64,000 bases of DNA from an uncultured Nocardioides sp. (lineage in GTDB: Bacteria; Actinomycetota; Actinomycetes; Propionibacteriales; Nocardioidaceae): assembly GCA_902805885.1 (NCBI GenBank), contig CADCUM010000086.1, forward strand, positions 21,201-85,200, in the 5' to 3' direction. Shown one piece after another: positions 25,903-33,547 of this stretch. Below the pieces are notes generated by a model that made no database searches, was not told the DNA's origin, and worked only from the letters and a program-made list of their open reading frames with translations. The translations under genes and the position numbers were made by a program. The first letter of the stretch is position 1, and each line of letters opens with the position of its first letter.

Positions 25903-27060
25903 ATGAGGCTCCGACTGGCCGCCCTGTCCCTGGCCCTGCTCCCCCTCGCCGCCTGCAGCGCCCAGGACGGCGACAAGGACGCCGACGCGAACGCCTCGGA
26001 CGTCCCGAGCGTCACCCAGCCCACCGAGACGACCGAGCAGCCCACGACGGGCCCGGACGGCGGCGACGACGGAGACGGCGGCGACGGCGGCGGCGGCGCT
26101 CCGCAGGCCACCACGATCGTCGAGGGCCTCGAGGTGCCGTGGGGCATCGACTTCCTCCCGGACGGCGACGCGGTGGTCACCGAGCGCGACTCCCGGCGCG
26201 TGCTGCGGGTGACGCCCGAGGGTGAGGTCACCGAGGTCGGCGAGATCGACGGGTCGACGTCGGGCGGGGAGGCCGGGCTCCTGGGCGTGGCCGTCTCCCC
26301 CGACTTCGACGAGGACCGCCTGGTCTACCTCTACGTCACGACCGAGGAGGACAACCGCATCCTCAAGGCGGAGCTCGACGGGGACGAGCTGGCCGAGCCG
26401 ATGGTGGTCCTGGCCGGGATCCCGCAGGGCTTCATCCACGACGGGGGCCGCCTCGCGTTCGGCCCGGACGGCCACCTCTACGCCTCCACCGGCGAGACCG
26501 GCACGCCGGACCTCGCCCAGGACCCCGACAGCCTCGGCGGCAAGATCCTCCGCATCACCACCGACGGCGAGCCCGCGCCCGGCAACCCCGACCCGGACTC
26601 CGAGGTGTGGACCAGTGGCCACCGCAACGTGCAGGGGCTCGCCTGGGACGAGGCCGACCGGCTGTGGGCGTCCGAGTTCGGCGACTCGACCTGGGACGAG
26701 CTCAACCGGATCGAGAAGGGCGGCGACTACGGGTGGCCGCAGGTCGAGGGCGCCGGGGGCGGCGGCGAGCTCGTCGACCCCCAGGTGGTGTGGCGGACCG
26801 ACGAGGCCTCGCCCAGCGGCCTGGCGTACGCCGACGGGCACCTGTGGATGGCGGGCCTGCGCGGCGAGCGGCTCTGGCGCATCGAGGTCACCGAGGACGG
26901 TGAGGCCGGCACGTCCCGCGCGTTCCTCGCAGGCGAGCACGGACGGCTGCGGACCGTGGTCGCAGCCCCGGACGGGTCGCTGTGGCTGACGACCTCCAAC
27001 CAGGACGGACGCGGCGAGCCCGCCCCCGGCGACGACCGCATCCTGCGCGTCACCCCCTGA
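25903..27060 (+). CDS. PQQ-dependent sugar (aldose) dehydrogenase, lipoprotein
   Basis: The protein has 385 residues. A lipobox L-A-A-C with Cys18 predicts membrane anchoring outside the cell, followed by an Asp/Gly/Thr-rich linker to about residue 65. The propeller domain has the soluble glucose/aldose-sugar dehydrogenase pattern: W-G-I-D-F-L-P-D-G, G-E-A-G-L-L-G-V-A-V, H-D-G-G-R-L-A-F-G-P-D-G, and G-H-R-N-V-Q-G-L-A-W, with the catalytic-type His and PQQ-contacting Arg. No PQQ synthesis genes are in the window, so the cofactor would have to come from elsewhere. Confidence 0.88.
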   Translation: MRLRLAALSLALLPLAACSAQDGDKDADANASDVPSVTQPTETTEQPTTGPDGGDDGDGGDGGGGAPQATTIVEGLEVPWGIDFLPDGDAVVTERDSRRVLRVTPEGEVTEVGEIDGSTSGGEAGLLGVAVSPDFDEDRLVYLYVTTEEDNRILKAELDGDELAEPMVVLAGIPQGFIHDGGRLAFGPDGHLYASTGETGTPDLAQDPDSLGGKILRITTDGEPAPGNPDPDSEVWTSGHRNVQGLAWDEADRLWASEFGDSTWDELNRIEKGGDYGWPQVEGAGGGGELVDPQVVWRTDEASPSGLAYADGHLWMAGLRGERLWRIEVTEDGEAGTSRAFLAGEHGRLRTVVAAPDGSLWLTTSNQDGRGEPAPGDDRILRVTP

Positions 27061-27072
27061 GCAGCCCGCCCG

Positions 27073-27885
27073 TCACCCGGCGAGCACCGTGCCCGGCTGC
27101 ACGACCGCCCGGCGGGCGGCCCGGCGCAGCGTGGTGAGGATCGCCGGCCCCAGGACCACGACGGCGAGGCAGGACGTGACCGCCCGGCCGGTGTCCCAGC
27201 CCCCGGTCGAGGTCAGCAGCGTGTAGACGAGGAACCGGTGGGCGTTCTCCAGCACCGGCGCGCCGGCGACGTACGACAGCGAGCCCTCCTGCCCGGGCAC
27301 CACGACGCCGAGGGCGAACGGCCAGAAGCTGAGGTTCATCAGCATGCCGTAGGCGTAGGCGGCGACCACGGCGTACGCCGCCAGCATCGCGATCTCCCAG
27401 CGACCGTGCACCCGACGGGGCAGCAGCCCCGCCCCCATGCCCACCCAGGCGGCGCAGATCATCTGGAACGGCAGCCACGGCCCCACGCCGGCGGTCAGCA
27501 GCGCCGAGGCGAACAGCGAGGTGCAGCCCAGGACGAACCCGAACCCCGCCCCGAAGACCCGGCCGCTCAGGATGAGCAGGAAGAACACCAGCTCGATGCC
27601 TGCGGTGCCGGCCCCGAGGCCGCGCATCACGGCGTTGACCGCCGTGAGCACGCCGAGGACGGCCAGCACCCGGGCGTCCATCCCGCCCTCGGACATCTCG
27701 GCGAGGACGACCACCACGACCAGCGGCAGCAGGGCCAGGAACAGGAACGGCGGCTCGACACGCTGGCCGGGCTCGGCCTGCAGCAGCAGCGGCCAGCAGA
27801 GCATCATCAGCCCGGCCACCGTGGCCACGCCCAGGACGAGCGCCGTCCGCAGGCCGACCGGCAGGGCGACGGGGCGCTCGCTCAT
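27073..27885 (-). CDS. ECF transporter substrate-binding S component, probably cobalamin-related
   Basis: The protein has 270 residues and about six to seven hydrophobic segments. The conserved region G-I-E-L-V-F-F-L-L-I-L-S-G-R-V-F-G-A-G-F-G and the later W-V-G-M-G-A-G-L-L-P resemble S components of ECF vitamin transporters, where the first helices carry the coupling motif. It is the last gene of a run DUF4430-T-AA'-S, joined by 4-nt overlaps, and the run starts at a cobalamin riboswitch. The likely ligand is therefore vitamin B12 or a corrinoid (CbrT-like). The assignment of the ligand rests on the riboswitch, not on the protein itself. Confidence 0.75.
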   Translation of the reverse strand: MSERPVALPVGLRTALVLGVATVAGLMMLCWPLLLQAEPGQRVEPPFLFLALLPLVVVVVLAEMSEGGMDARVLAVLGVLTAVNAVMRGLGAGTAGIELVFFLLILSGRVFGAGFGFVLGCTSLFASALLTAGVGPWLPFQMICAAWVGMGAGLLPRRVHGRWEIAMLAAYAVVAAYAYGMLMNLSFWPFALGVVVPGQEGSLSYVAGAPVLENAHRFLVYTLLTSTGGWDTGRAVTSCLAVVVLGPAILTTLRRAARRAVVQPGTVLAG

Positions 27886-29477
27886 GCGCGCTCCTCCACC
27901 GGTCGGCCGGCGACGACCTCGTCGACGGTGAGCCACGGAGGGCCCAGCACCTTGGTCACCTGGGGCGCGAAGGACGGCGACTCGGCGAGCACCACGCGGG
28001 TCGGGCCCTGCGAGACGATCTCGCCCTCCGCGAGGACGACGACGTCGTCGGCCACGTGGGCCGCGAACTCGACGTCGTGGGTCGCGACGAGCACGGCCCG
28101 GCCCTCCGCGGCGAGGGCGGCGACGATCCGGGCGAGCTCGGTCTTGCCCGCGTAGTCGAGGCCGCGGGTCGGCTCGTCGAGGAGGAGCACGGGTGGGCGG
28201 GCGGTGAGCACCACCGCGAGCGCCAGGGAGAGCCGCTGACCCTCGGAGAGGTCACGCGGGTGCGTGGCGCGGTCGATGCCGGGGGCGAGGCGGTCGAGCA
28301 GCCCGCGGCACGTCCCCTCCTCGGCGCCCGCGCCGGCGTCGGCGGCCTCGCACTCCTCTGCCACGGTCTCGAGGTAGAGCAGGTCCGCCGCCGTCTGCGG
28401 CACCAGCCCGACGTGCTCGCGGCGTCGTGCCGCGGGCAGGTCGGCGGGATCCGCTCCGTCGACCGCCACGGCACCGCCGCGCCGCCGTCCGCTGCCCTGC
28501 AGCGCCCAGATCAGGCTGGACTTGCCGGACCCGTTGCGGCCCATGAGCACGGTCACGCGACCCGCGCCCAGCTCGAGGTCGAGGTCTCGCACGGCCGCGT
28601 GCCGGCCGTGGACGACGGTCACCCCCCGCGCCGTGAGGACGGCAGCGGGCGAGGTCCGCGTCGGGTCGGCGGGCGGTGGCGGGAGCACCATCCCGCGTGC
28701 CCGCCGCCGGGCGTCGCGCACGGTCAGCGGGAGGGGGGACCACCCGGCTGCCCGGCCCAGCTCCACCAGGGGCGGCGCGACGGGCGAGTCCGCCAGCACG
28801 ACCTCGGGCGCGTCCACGGTGACGCCGCCGTCCCCCGTGAGCAGGCACAGGCGGTCGGCGAACGGCACGACCCGCTCGAGGCGGTGCTCGGCGAGCAGCA
28901 CCGTCAGCCCGAGGTCCTGGACGAGCCGGGTGATGGTCGCCAGGACGTCCTCGGCCGCCGTCGGGTCCAGGGCGGAGGTCGGCTCGTCGAGGACCAGGAC
29001 CCGGGGGTGGGCGGTGAGGACGGAGCCGATCGCGACACGCTGCTGCTGCCCGCCCGACAGGGTGCGGAGCGCCCTGGACCGGAGGTCGGCGATGCCGAGC
29101 AGGTCGAGCGTCTCCTCGACCCGTCGGCGCATCGTCGCGGGCGGCACGCCCTGCTGCTCCATCCCGTAGGCGAGCTCCTCCTCGACGGTGTCGGTCACGA
29201 ACCCCGCCAGCGGGTCCTGCCCGACGTACCCCACGACGTGGGCCCGCTCCCGGGGCGCCTGGTGGACGATGCTGCTCCCGTCGAGCAGGACGTCGCCCGA
29301 CAGCACGCCGCCGGTGAACCGCGGCACCAGGCCGGTGACGACGCCGAGCAGCGTGGACTTGCCCACGCCGGTGCGCCCGGCGACGAGCACGAGCTCGCCC
29401 TCGTCGAGCGTGAGGTCGACGTGCCGCAGCACGCGGCGGCCGTCGTAGGCGAAGGAGACGTCCCGGAGCTCGATCAT
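27882..29477 (-). CDS. ECF transporter fused A-A' ATPase (two ABC domains)
   Basis: The protein has 531 residues. The first ABC domain has Walker A G-R-T-G-V-G-K-S-T-L, signature L-S-G-G-Q-Q-Q-R-V-A, and Walker B V-L-V-L-D-E-P-T. The second has G-R-N-G-S-G-K-S-S-L, signature L-S-E-G-Q-R-L-S-L, and V-L-L-L-D-E-P-T. This is the EcfA-EcfA' pair in one chain, as common in actinobacterial vitamin ECF systems. It overlaps T (4 nt) and S (4 nt). It powers corrinoid import if the riboswitch-based substrate call is right. Confidence 0.9.
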   Translation of the reverse strand: MIELRDVSFAYDGRRVLRHVDLTLDEGELVLVAGRTGVGKSTLLGVVTGLVPRFTGGVLSGDVLLDGSSIVHQAPRERAHVVGYVGQDPLAGFVTDTVEEELAYGMEQQGVPPATMRRRVEETLDLLGIADLRSRALRTLSGGQQQRVAIGSVLTAHPRVLVLDEPTSALDPTAAEDVLATITRLVQDLGLTVLLAEHRLERVVPFADRLCLLTGDGGVTVDAPEVVLADSPVAPPLVELGRAAGWSPLPLTVRDARRRARGMVLPPPPADPTRTSPAAVLTARGVTVVHGRHAAVRDLDLELGAGRVTVLMGRNGSGKSSLIWALQGSGRRRGGAVAVDGADPADLPAARRREHVGLVPQTAADLLYLETVAEECEAADAGAGAEEGTCRGLLDRLAPGIDRATHPRDLSEGQRLSLALAVVLTARPPVLLLDEPTRGLDYAGKTELARIVAALAAEGRAVLVATHDVEFAAHVADDVVVLAEGEIVSQGPTRVVLAESPSFAPQVTKVLGPPWLTVDEVVAGRPVEERA

Positions 29478-30604
29478 GCCGCCACCTCCGCGGGTCGCGC
29501 GGCCTCGCGCGGCCCTGCGGCCGGCTGGGCGAGCGCGGTCGCCGGCACCGGGGTCGCCACCGCCGGCAGCAGCCCGACCAGCCCCACCGCGAGCGCCAGC
29601 GGCGACAGGTACGGCGCGCCGTCCACGGTCGGGTAGGCGACGGCGACCTGGCTCTGCGCGAGCCAGGCGGCCAGGACGGCGACCACGACCCCCGTGGCGA
29701 CGGTGACGAGCTCGGGGCCGCGCCAGGGGTCGGGGCGGTAGCGGGTGCGGCCGACCCGGCGCCCGGCGTGCGCCATGCCGAGCGCGGCCACGACGAGCGA
29801 ACCCGCCAGCACCGGCCACGCCAGGACACGCGGAGCGGTGGGGTCGAGCCAGGCGTACGTCCCCACGCAGACGCCGCACAGGGCGCCGACGAGCAGGACG
29901 CCGGTGAGCCGCCGCTCCCCCGCCGTCGCGCCGCCGGAGCGGCCGTACCCCCGGGTGTCCATCCCCGCGGCCAGCGCCAGGCTCCGCTCGAGGGCGTCCT
30001 CCAGCACCGGGACCAGGAACCGCCGCAGCCGGGCCACCCGTCCGCTGGCGCCGCCCCGCAGCGCCTGCGCCGCTCGTACGCGCTGCGCGCTCTCGGCGAG
30101 CTGGGGCACCACCGTCACCGCCACCACGAGCACGGTCCCGACCTCGTAGAGCGCCGGCGGCACGCTGGCCAGCACCCGCTTGGGGTTGGCCAACGAGTTG
30201 GCGGCGCCCACCACGAGGATGATCGTGCCCAGCCGCAGCCCGTCGTAGAGGCCGGCGAGCAGTGCCTCGCTGGTCACGGGGCCGAGCAGCCGGATGCCGG
30301 CTGCCCAGCTCGGCAGAGGGACCTCGGGCAGGTCCAGCAGGACCGTGCCGACCTCCTGGCCGCCGAAGAGGATCCTGAAGAGCACCCGCACCACGACGGT
30401 GACGAGCGCCAGCAGGGCGTAGAGCCGGAACGAGCGACCGTAGGGATGACCCGACCGACGTTGCAGCACGACCACGGTCGCCGTCCCGGCGAGGGCGAGC
30501 AGGAGCAGCGGGTTGGTGGTCATCGACGCCGCCGCGGCCAGACCCAGCGCCCACGCCCACCAGGCCAGGGGGTGGAGGTCCCTCGGCAGGGTCGGTGGGT
30601 TCAT
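29474..30604 (-). CDS. ECF transporter transmembrane T component
   Basis: The protein has 376 residues. It has about eight hydrophobic segments and the EcfT cytoplasmic coupling motifs: A-Q-A-L-R-G-G-A-S-G-R near 180-190 and M-D-T-R-G-Y-G-R-S near 215-223, which correspond to the two Ala-Arg-Gly-type motifs touching the ATPases. An extra C-terminal membrane part (about 240-350) makes it longer than typical 250-300 residue EcfT. The gene starts 30 nt after the DUF4430 gene and overlaps the ATPase gene. Confidence 0.88.
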   Translation of the reverse strand: MNPPTLPRDLHPLAWWAWALGLAAAASMTTNPLLLLALAGTATVVVLQRRSGHPYGRSFRLYALLALVTVVVRVLFRILFGGQEVGTVLLDLPEVPLPSWAAGIRLLGPVTSEALLAGLYDGLRLGTIILVVGAANSLANPKRVLASVPPALYEVGTVLVVAVTVVPQLAESAQRVRAAQALRGGASGRVARLRRFLVPVLEDALERSLALAAGMDTRGYGRSGGATAGERRLTGVLLVGALCGVCVGTYAWLDPTAPRVLAWPVLAGSLVVAALGMAHAGRRVGRTRYRPDPWRGPELVTVATGVVVAVLAAWLAQSQVAVAYPTVDGAPYLSPLALAVGLVGLLPAVATPVPATALAQPAAGPREAARPAEVAA

Positions 30605-30634
30605 GCCGTCGGCCCGGTCATTGTCCAGACGCTC

Positions 30635-31642
30635 TCAGACGCCCCGCCGCCGCCGGGCGAGCACGGCGCTGCCCGCCGCGGCCGCGCCGAGCAGGCCGAG
30701 GACGCCCCAGGACGCCCAGGTCGGGACCCGCGTCGGCTCGTCCTCCGCGGCCTCCGTCGGCGGCACCTCGGACCCGACGCCGGCGAGCGGGTCGGTGGAG
30801 TCGCTCCCGGGGTCCTGCTGGGAGTCCTGCTCGTCACCAGGCGCCGGCTCGGGCCGGTCCTCACGCTTCCCACCCCGCGGGGACCGTGCCTTCGAGGGGC
30901 GCGCCTTCGCCGGCCCGGGGGACGCGCTCGGCGTGGCGTCGGACGACGGCTGCGGCGTGGCGGAGGGAGAGTCCGACGGGACCGGGGGCTGGGTGGAGGG
31001 GCTCGGGGACGGGGTCCTCGCAGGGGTCGAGGAGGGAGTCGGAGAGGGAGTCGGAACGGGAGTCGGGGACGGGCTCCGGGACGGGCTCCTGGACGGGCTC
31101 GGGGACGCAGTCGGAGACGGGGTGGACTTCTCGGTCACAGGTGCTCCGACACCCGGCGGGACGGCACCGTCGGTGCGGCCCTGCTGCCAGGACCACGCCA
31201 CCGAGCCGCCGTCGGGCACCGTGAGGCCCCCCACGCTCTGCGAGGAGTAGGTCCACGACGCGCTGCTGCCCTCGGACCACCACAGCCCCCAGTACGCGTC
31301 GGCCGGGGAGGTGTTGACGCAGGGGTCGGAGGTCGGGGCCCCATTGACGCGGCACACGAAGCCCGGTTGACGGGTGGCGTACGACAGCGCGACGCCGGCG
31401 CTCTCGAAGATGGACGCGGCGCTCCGTCCGCCGCCGCCGGGCGCGCAGCCGGTGACGATGCCGCCGCCGAGCTCGCGGTAGTCCACCACCACGCTCACAC
31501 CGCCGGATCCGGAGCAGGTCGCAGCTGTCGCGGCGGGAGCGAGGCTCGGCGCGAGCAGCCCCGGCCCGGCGACGAGCCAGACGGCGAGGGTCACCGCACG
31601 CACGGTGGCGCCGGCCGATCGGCGGGGAGTGGGCGAGCTCAT
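30635..31642 (-). CDS. Surface-anchored DUF4430 protein (transcobalamin beta-domain-like)
   Basis: The protein has 335 residues. A signal peptide (1-41) precedes the DUF4430-like domain (about 43-155). That domain contains V-V-V-D-Y, S-A-A-S-I-F-E-S-A-G-V, V-N-G-A-P, Y-W-G-L-W-W and G-G-S-V-A-W-S-W: the pattern of 'Y-W-x-L' and a closing 'G-D-x-I-x-W' strand seen in DUF4430 and the C-terminal beta domain of animal transcobalamin. Then comes a Ser/Pro/Thr stalk (about 160-260) and a C-terminal membrane helix followed by R-R-R-R. There is no LPXTG. The gene has its own cobalamin riboswitch and heads the ECF operon. The role is inferred to be presenting bound cobalamin at the cell surface. Confidence 0.75.
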   Translation of the reverse strand: MSSPTPRRSAGATVRAVTLAVWLVAGPGLLAPSLAPAATAATCSGSGGVSVVVDYRELGGGIVTGCAPGGGGRSAASIFESAGVALSYATRQPGFVCRVNGAPTSDPCVNTSPADAYWGLWWSEGSSASWTYSSQSVGGLTVPDGGSVAWSWQQGRTDGAVPPGVGAPVTEKSTPSPTASPSPSRSPSRSPSPTPVPTPSPTPSSTPARTPSPSPSTQPPVPSDSPSATPQPSSDATPSASPGPAKARPSKARSPRGGKREDRPEPAPGDEQDSQQDPGSDSTDPLAGVGSEVPPTEAAEDEPTRVPTWASWGVLGLLGAAAAGSAVLARRRRGV

Positions 31643-31644
31643 CG

Positions 31645-31676
31645 GGTCCTGTCCCGCTGCACGACGGGGAGGGACC
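31645..31676 (-). promoter_or_regulatory. RBS-masking hairpin of the DUF4430 gene
   Basis: The minus strand reads GGTCC-CT-CCCCG, a short loop, then CGGG-ACA-GGACC, ending 2 nt before the ATG. The descending arm includes the purine-rich AGGA that would serve as ribosome site, so folding should block initiation. It is the likely expression platform of the upstream cobalamin riboswitch. Confidence 0.6.
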
Positions 31677-31679
31677 GGC

Positions 31680-31860
31680 GCTCCGCCGGGTCCGAACCCG
31701 CCATTTCCTCGACAGCGATAGGTGTTCGGGGCGCGTCGACGCGGGTGCTCCGGCTCGCACGGACGGGTCCGTGCCCACGGTTGCGGGTCAGCGCCGGACT
31801 CGGACCGGCTTTCCCCACGACGGGCGTGTGCTGAGCCGCTCCTGATCGGGTGCGGCCGAA
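31680..31860 (-). promoter_or_regulatory. Cobalamin (B12) riboswitch upstream of the DUF4430/ECF operon
   Basis: The minus strand at 31776-31816 carries the conserved core: GGGGAAAGCCGGTC, CGAGTCCGGCGCTGACC and CGCAACCGTG, matching the B12-box core pattern (GGGAA, CCGG, GCTG, CCCGCAACCGT). Flanking paired elements extend both sides. The outer limits are approximate. It lies between the hairpin terminator of the upstream gene and the DUF4430 start, and leads into the RBS-masking hairpin at 31645-31676. Effect: repression when cobalamin is plentiful. Confidence 0.85.
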
Positions 31861-31918
31861 CCAGCGTAGTCGCTCCCCGCCCGGACGCACGAATGCCAGG
31901 GGCCGTCGTGAGCAGCGA

Positions 31919-31949
31919 CACGGCCCGGCGTCGTGGACGCCGGGCCGTG
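31919..31949 (-). terminator. Terminator of the alpha/alpha-toroid gene
   Basis: CACGGCCCGGCGT, a 5-nt loop, then ACGCCGGGCCGTG form a perfect 13-bp stem, 24 nt past the stop codon. It separates the toroid gene from the next riboswitch unit, so each has independent transcription. Confidence 0.8.
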
Positions 31950-31973
31950 CGGTGCTGCAGGGGAGCGACCAGG

Positions 31974-33323
31974 TCAGCCGGTGACCCGCAGCGAGGTGCG
32001 AGCGATGTCGTCGATGACCTTCACGACGGCGACGCGGGTGCCGTTGCCCGTGGGCACCTGCAGCTTGCGGACGATCTTGCCGCCGTTGCGCTTTCCGACG
32101 ACGCGCTTGAAGTCGCCCTTCACCTGGACGCACGCCCGGGCACCGGGAGCCACGCCGAGGACGCGGAAGACGACGCGGTCGCCGGCCTGTGCCCGGAGCC
32201 GGGCCGACTCGATGCGGAGCGCCTCGGTGCTCGCCGGCGCGAACTGCAGACCGAGCACGGCCTGGGCCGTGGCACGGCGCCACTCGTCGCGGGCGTCACC
32301 GAGCCCGCCCGTGCGGGCCGAAGTGACAGCCGACTTGCGGTAGGCCACGGCGCCTGTGTCCTTGGTCAGCGCGGAGCGGCAGCGGAGCTTGTCCACCGGC
32401 TGGAGCTTGCGCACCCACGTCGCCGCCTTCTGGGCGGCCTCGCGGTTCCTGAGCAGACCCAGGGCGTAGCCCGCGAGCGACGTGGTGTTGGAGTTGAGCA
32501 CCGCGGTGCCGGAGCCCCCGCGGAAGGCGCCGCTGGCGCGCTGCTGGGACGCCAGCCAGGCGCCGGCCTTGGAGAGCGCGTCCTTGACGGCCTGGGTCTT
32601 GTCGCCCGACTCGACGAGGTTGATGACGGCGAGAGCGGTGGCGTCCGGGTTGGCCTCGCTGCCCGCGGCGCCCTCGACGCAGGACTGCGACGCACCGGAG
32701 GCCTTGTCGAGCTGGAGGCGGAAGAAGCCGGAGGCGCACTGCTGCCTGAGCAGGAAGTCGCGTGCCTCGTCCGCCTCGGCGGACCCGGCCCGGGCCAGCG
32801 CGCGCACGGCGTACGACTGTCCGATGACGTTGGCGAAGTCGCCGAACGAGGAGAGGTCCGAGATGCGGCCCGCACTCGGGCCGGAGTCGGTGGTTCGCTT
32901 CTCGAGCTCCACGACGAGGTTCACGCCGCCGTACTCGGTGGGGTTGCGCTTGGCAGCGCGGGCGAAGGTGGCGGCCTTGGCCAAGGCGCCCGCGTACGAC
33001 TCCGTGCTGCCGTCGCCGACGTACTGCCGGATCTTGGGCTCCAGAGCCCTCGTGATGGCCCGGACCGTGTCGTTGTCGCCGACCGCGGTGAGCGCGAGCC
33101 CGGTGTCGATGGTCAGGCCGTAGTCGGGACCGAACTCACCGACCAACAGACCCTCGTCGAGCTCGCTCGCGAGCCACGTGGCCGCGGCACGGGAGGCACT
33201 GTCGTCGGTCTTGCCGCCGACGGGAGCCGCCGAGGGTGCTGCCGACGACGGTGCCACGAGCGCGCTCGTCGACAACGCGGCAGCGGCGAGGATGGCCCCC
33301 GCCGTACGCATGGAGTGAGACAT
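31974..33323 (-). CDS. Secreted alpha/alpha-toroid protein (transcobalamin alpha-domain-like)
   Basis: The protein has 449 residues. A signal peptide (1-29) precedes a mature chain built of repeated helix pairs (about 42-360). These contain terpenoid-cyclase/squalene-type strings: D-T-G-L-A-L-T-A-V, D-A-T-A-L-A-V-I-N-L-V, W-L-A-S-Q-Q, S-N-T-T-S-L-A-G-Y-A-L-G-L-L. The fold would be an alpha6/alpha6 barrel like the N-terminal domain of intrinsic factor and transcobalamin. A beta-rich tail (about 375-449) follows. Three or four Cys could form disulfides. A cobalamin riboswitch with an RBS-masking hairpin precedes it, and the next riboswitch unit encodes a DUF4430 protein and an ECF importer. Cobalamin binding is inferred. 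A general squalene-cyclase-like enzyme is the alternative. Confidence 0.75.
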   Translation of the reverse strand: MSHSMRTAGAILAAAALSTSALVAPSSAAPSAAPVGGKTDDSASRAAATWLASELDEGLLVGEFGPDYGLTIDTGLALTAVGDNDTVRAITRALEPKIRQYVGDGSTESYAGALAKAATFARAAKRNPTEYGGVNLVVELEKRTTDSGPSAGRISDLSSFGDFANVIGQSYAVRALARAGSAEADEARDFLLRQQCASGFFRLQLDKASGASQSCVEGAAGSEANPDATALAVINLVESGDKTQAVKDALSKAGAWLASQQRASGAFRGGSGTAVLNSNTTSLAGYALGLLRNREAAQKAATWVRKLQPVDKLRCRSALTKDTGAVAYRKSAVTSARTGGLGDARDEWRRATAQAVLGLQFAPASTEALRIESARLRAQAGDRVVFRVLGVAPGARACVQVKGDFKRVVGKRNGGKIVRKLQVPTGNGTRVAVVKVIDDIARTSLRVTG

Positions 33324-33329
33324 GTCCTG

Positions 33330-33358
33330 GTTCCTTCCCGCTGCGTGGCGGGAGGAAC
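33330..33358 (-). promoter_or_regulatory. RBS-masking hairpin of the toroid gene
   Basis: The minus strand reads GTTCCTCCCGC, loop CACGCA, then GCGGGAAGGAAC, with the ATG 6 nt further. The GGAAGGA ribosome site is locked in the descending arm. The layout mirrors that of the DUF4430 gene, so both riboswitches probably act on translation. Confidence 0.65.
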
Positions 33359-33520
33359 GCCGGGAACCCGGCGGACCAACCGCTGTTTCCGCGCAGCGAT
33401 GTGGTGGGTCGGCCGGCAGCGCAGGTCCGGCTCGCCCCGAGGGGCACACGGTTGCGGGTCAGCGCCGGGTTCGCACCGGCTTCCCCACTGCCAGCAGGGG
33501 ATGATGTTGTCCGAGGAGCA
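33359..33520 (-). promoter_or_regulatory. Cobalamin (B12) riboswitch upstream of the toroid gene
   Basis: The conserved core lies at 33445-33486 on the minus strand: GGGGAAGCCGGTGC, GAACCCGGCGCTGACC and CGCAACCGTGTG. It is nearly identical to the second copy at 31776-31816. The flanking stems are variable, and the limits are approximate. It is the only plausible regulator between gatB and the toroid gene. Confidence 0.87.
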
Positions 33521-33547
33521 CCCTAACAACAGTCGCGGGGGGACCCG

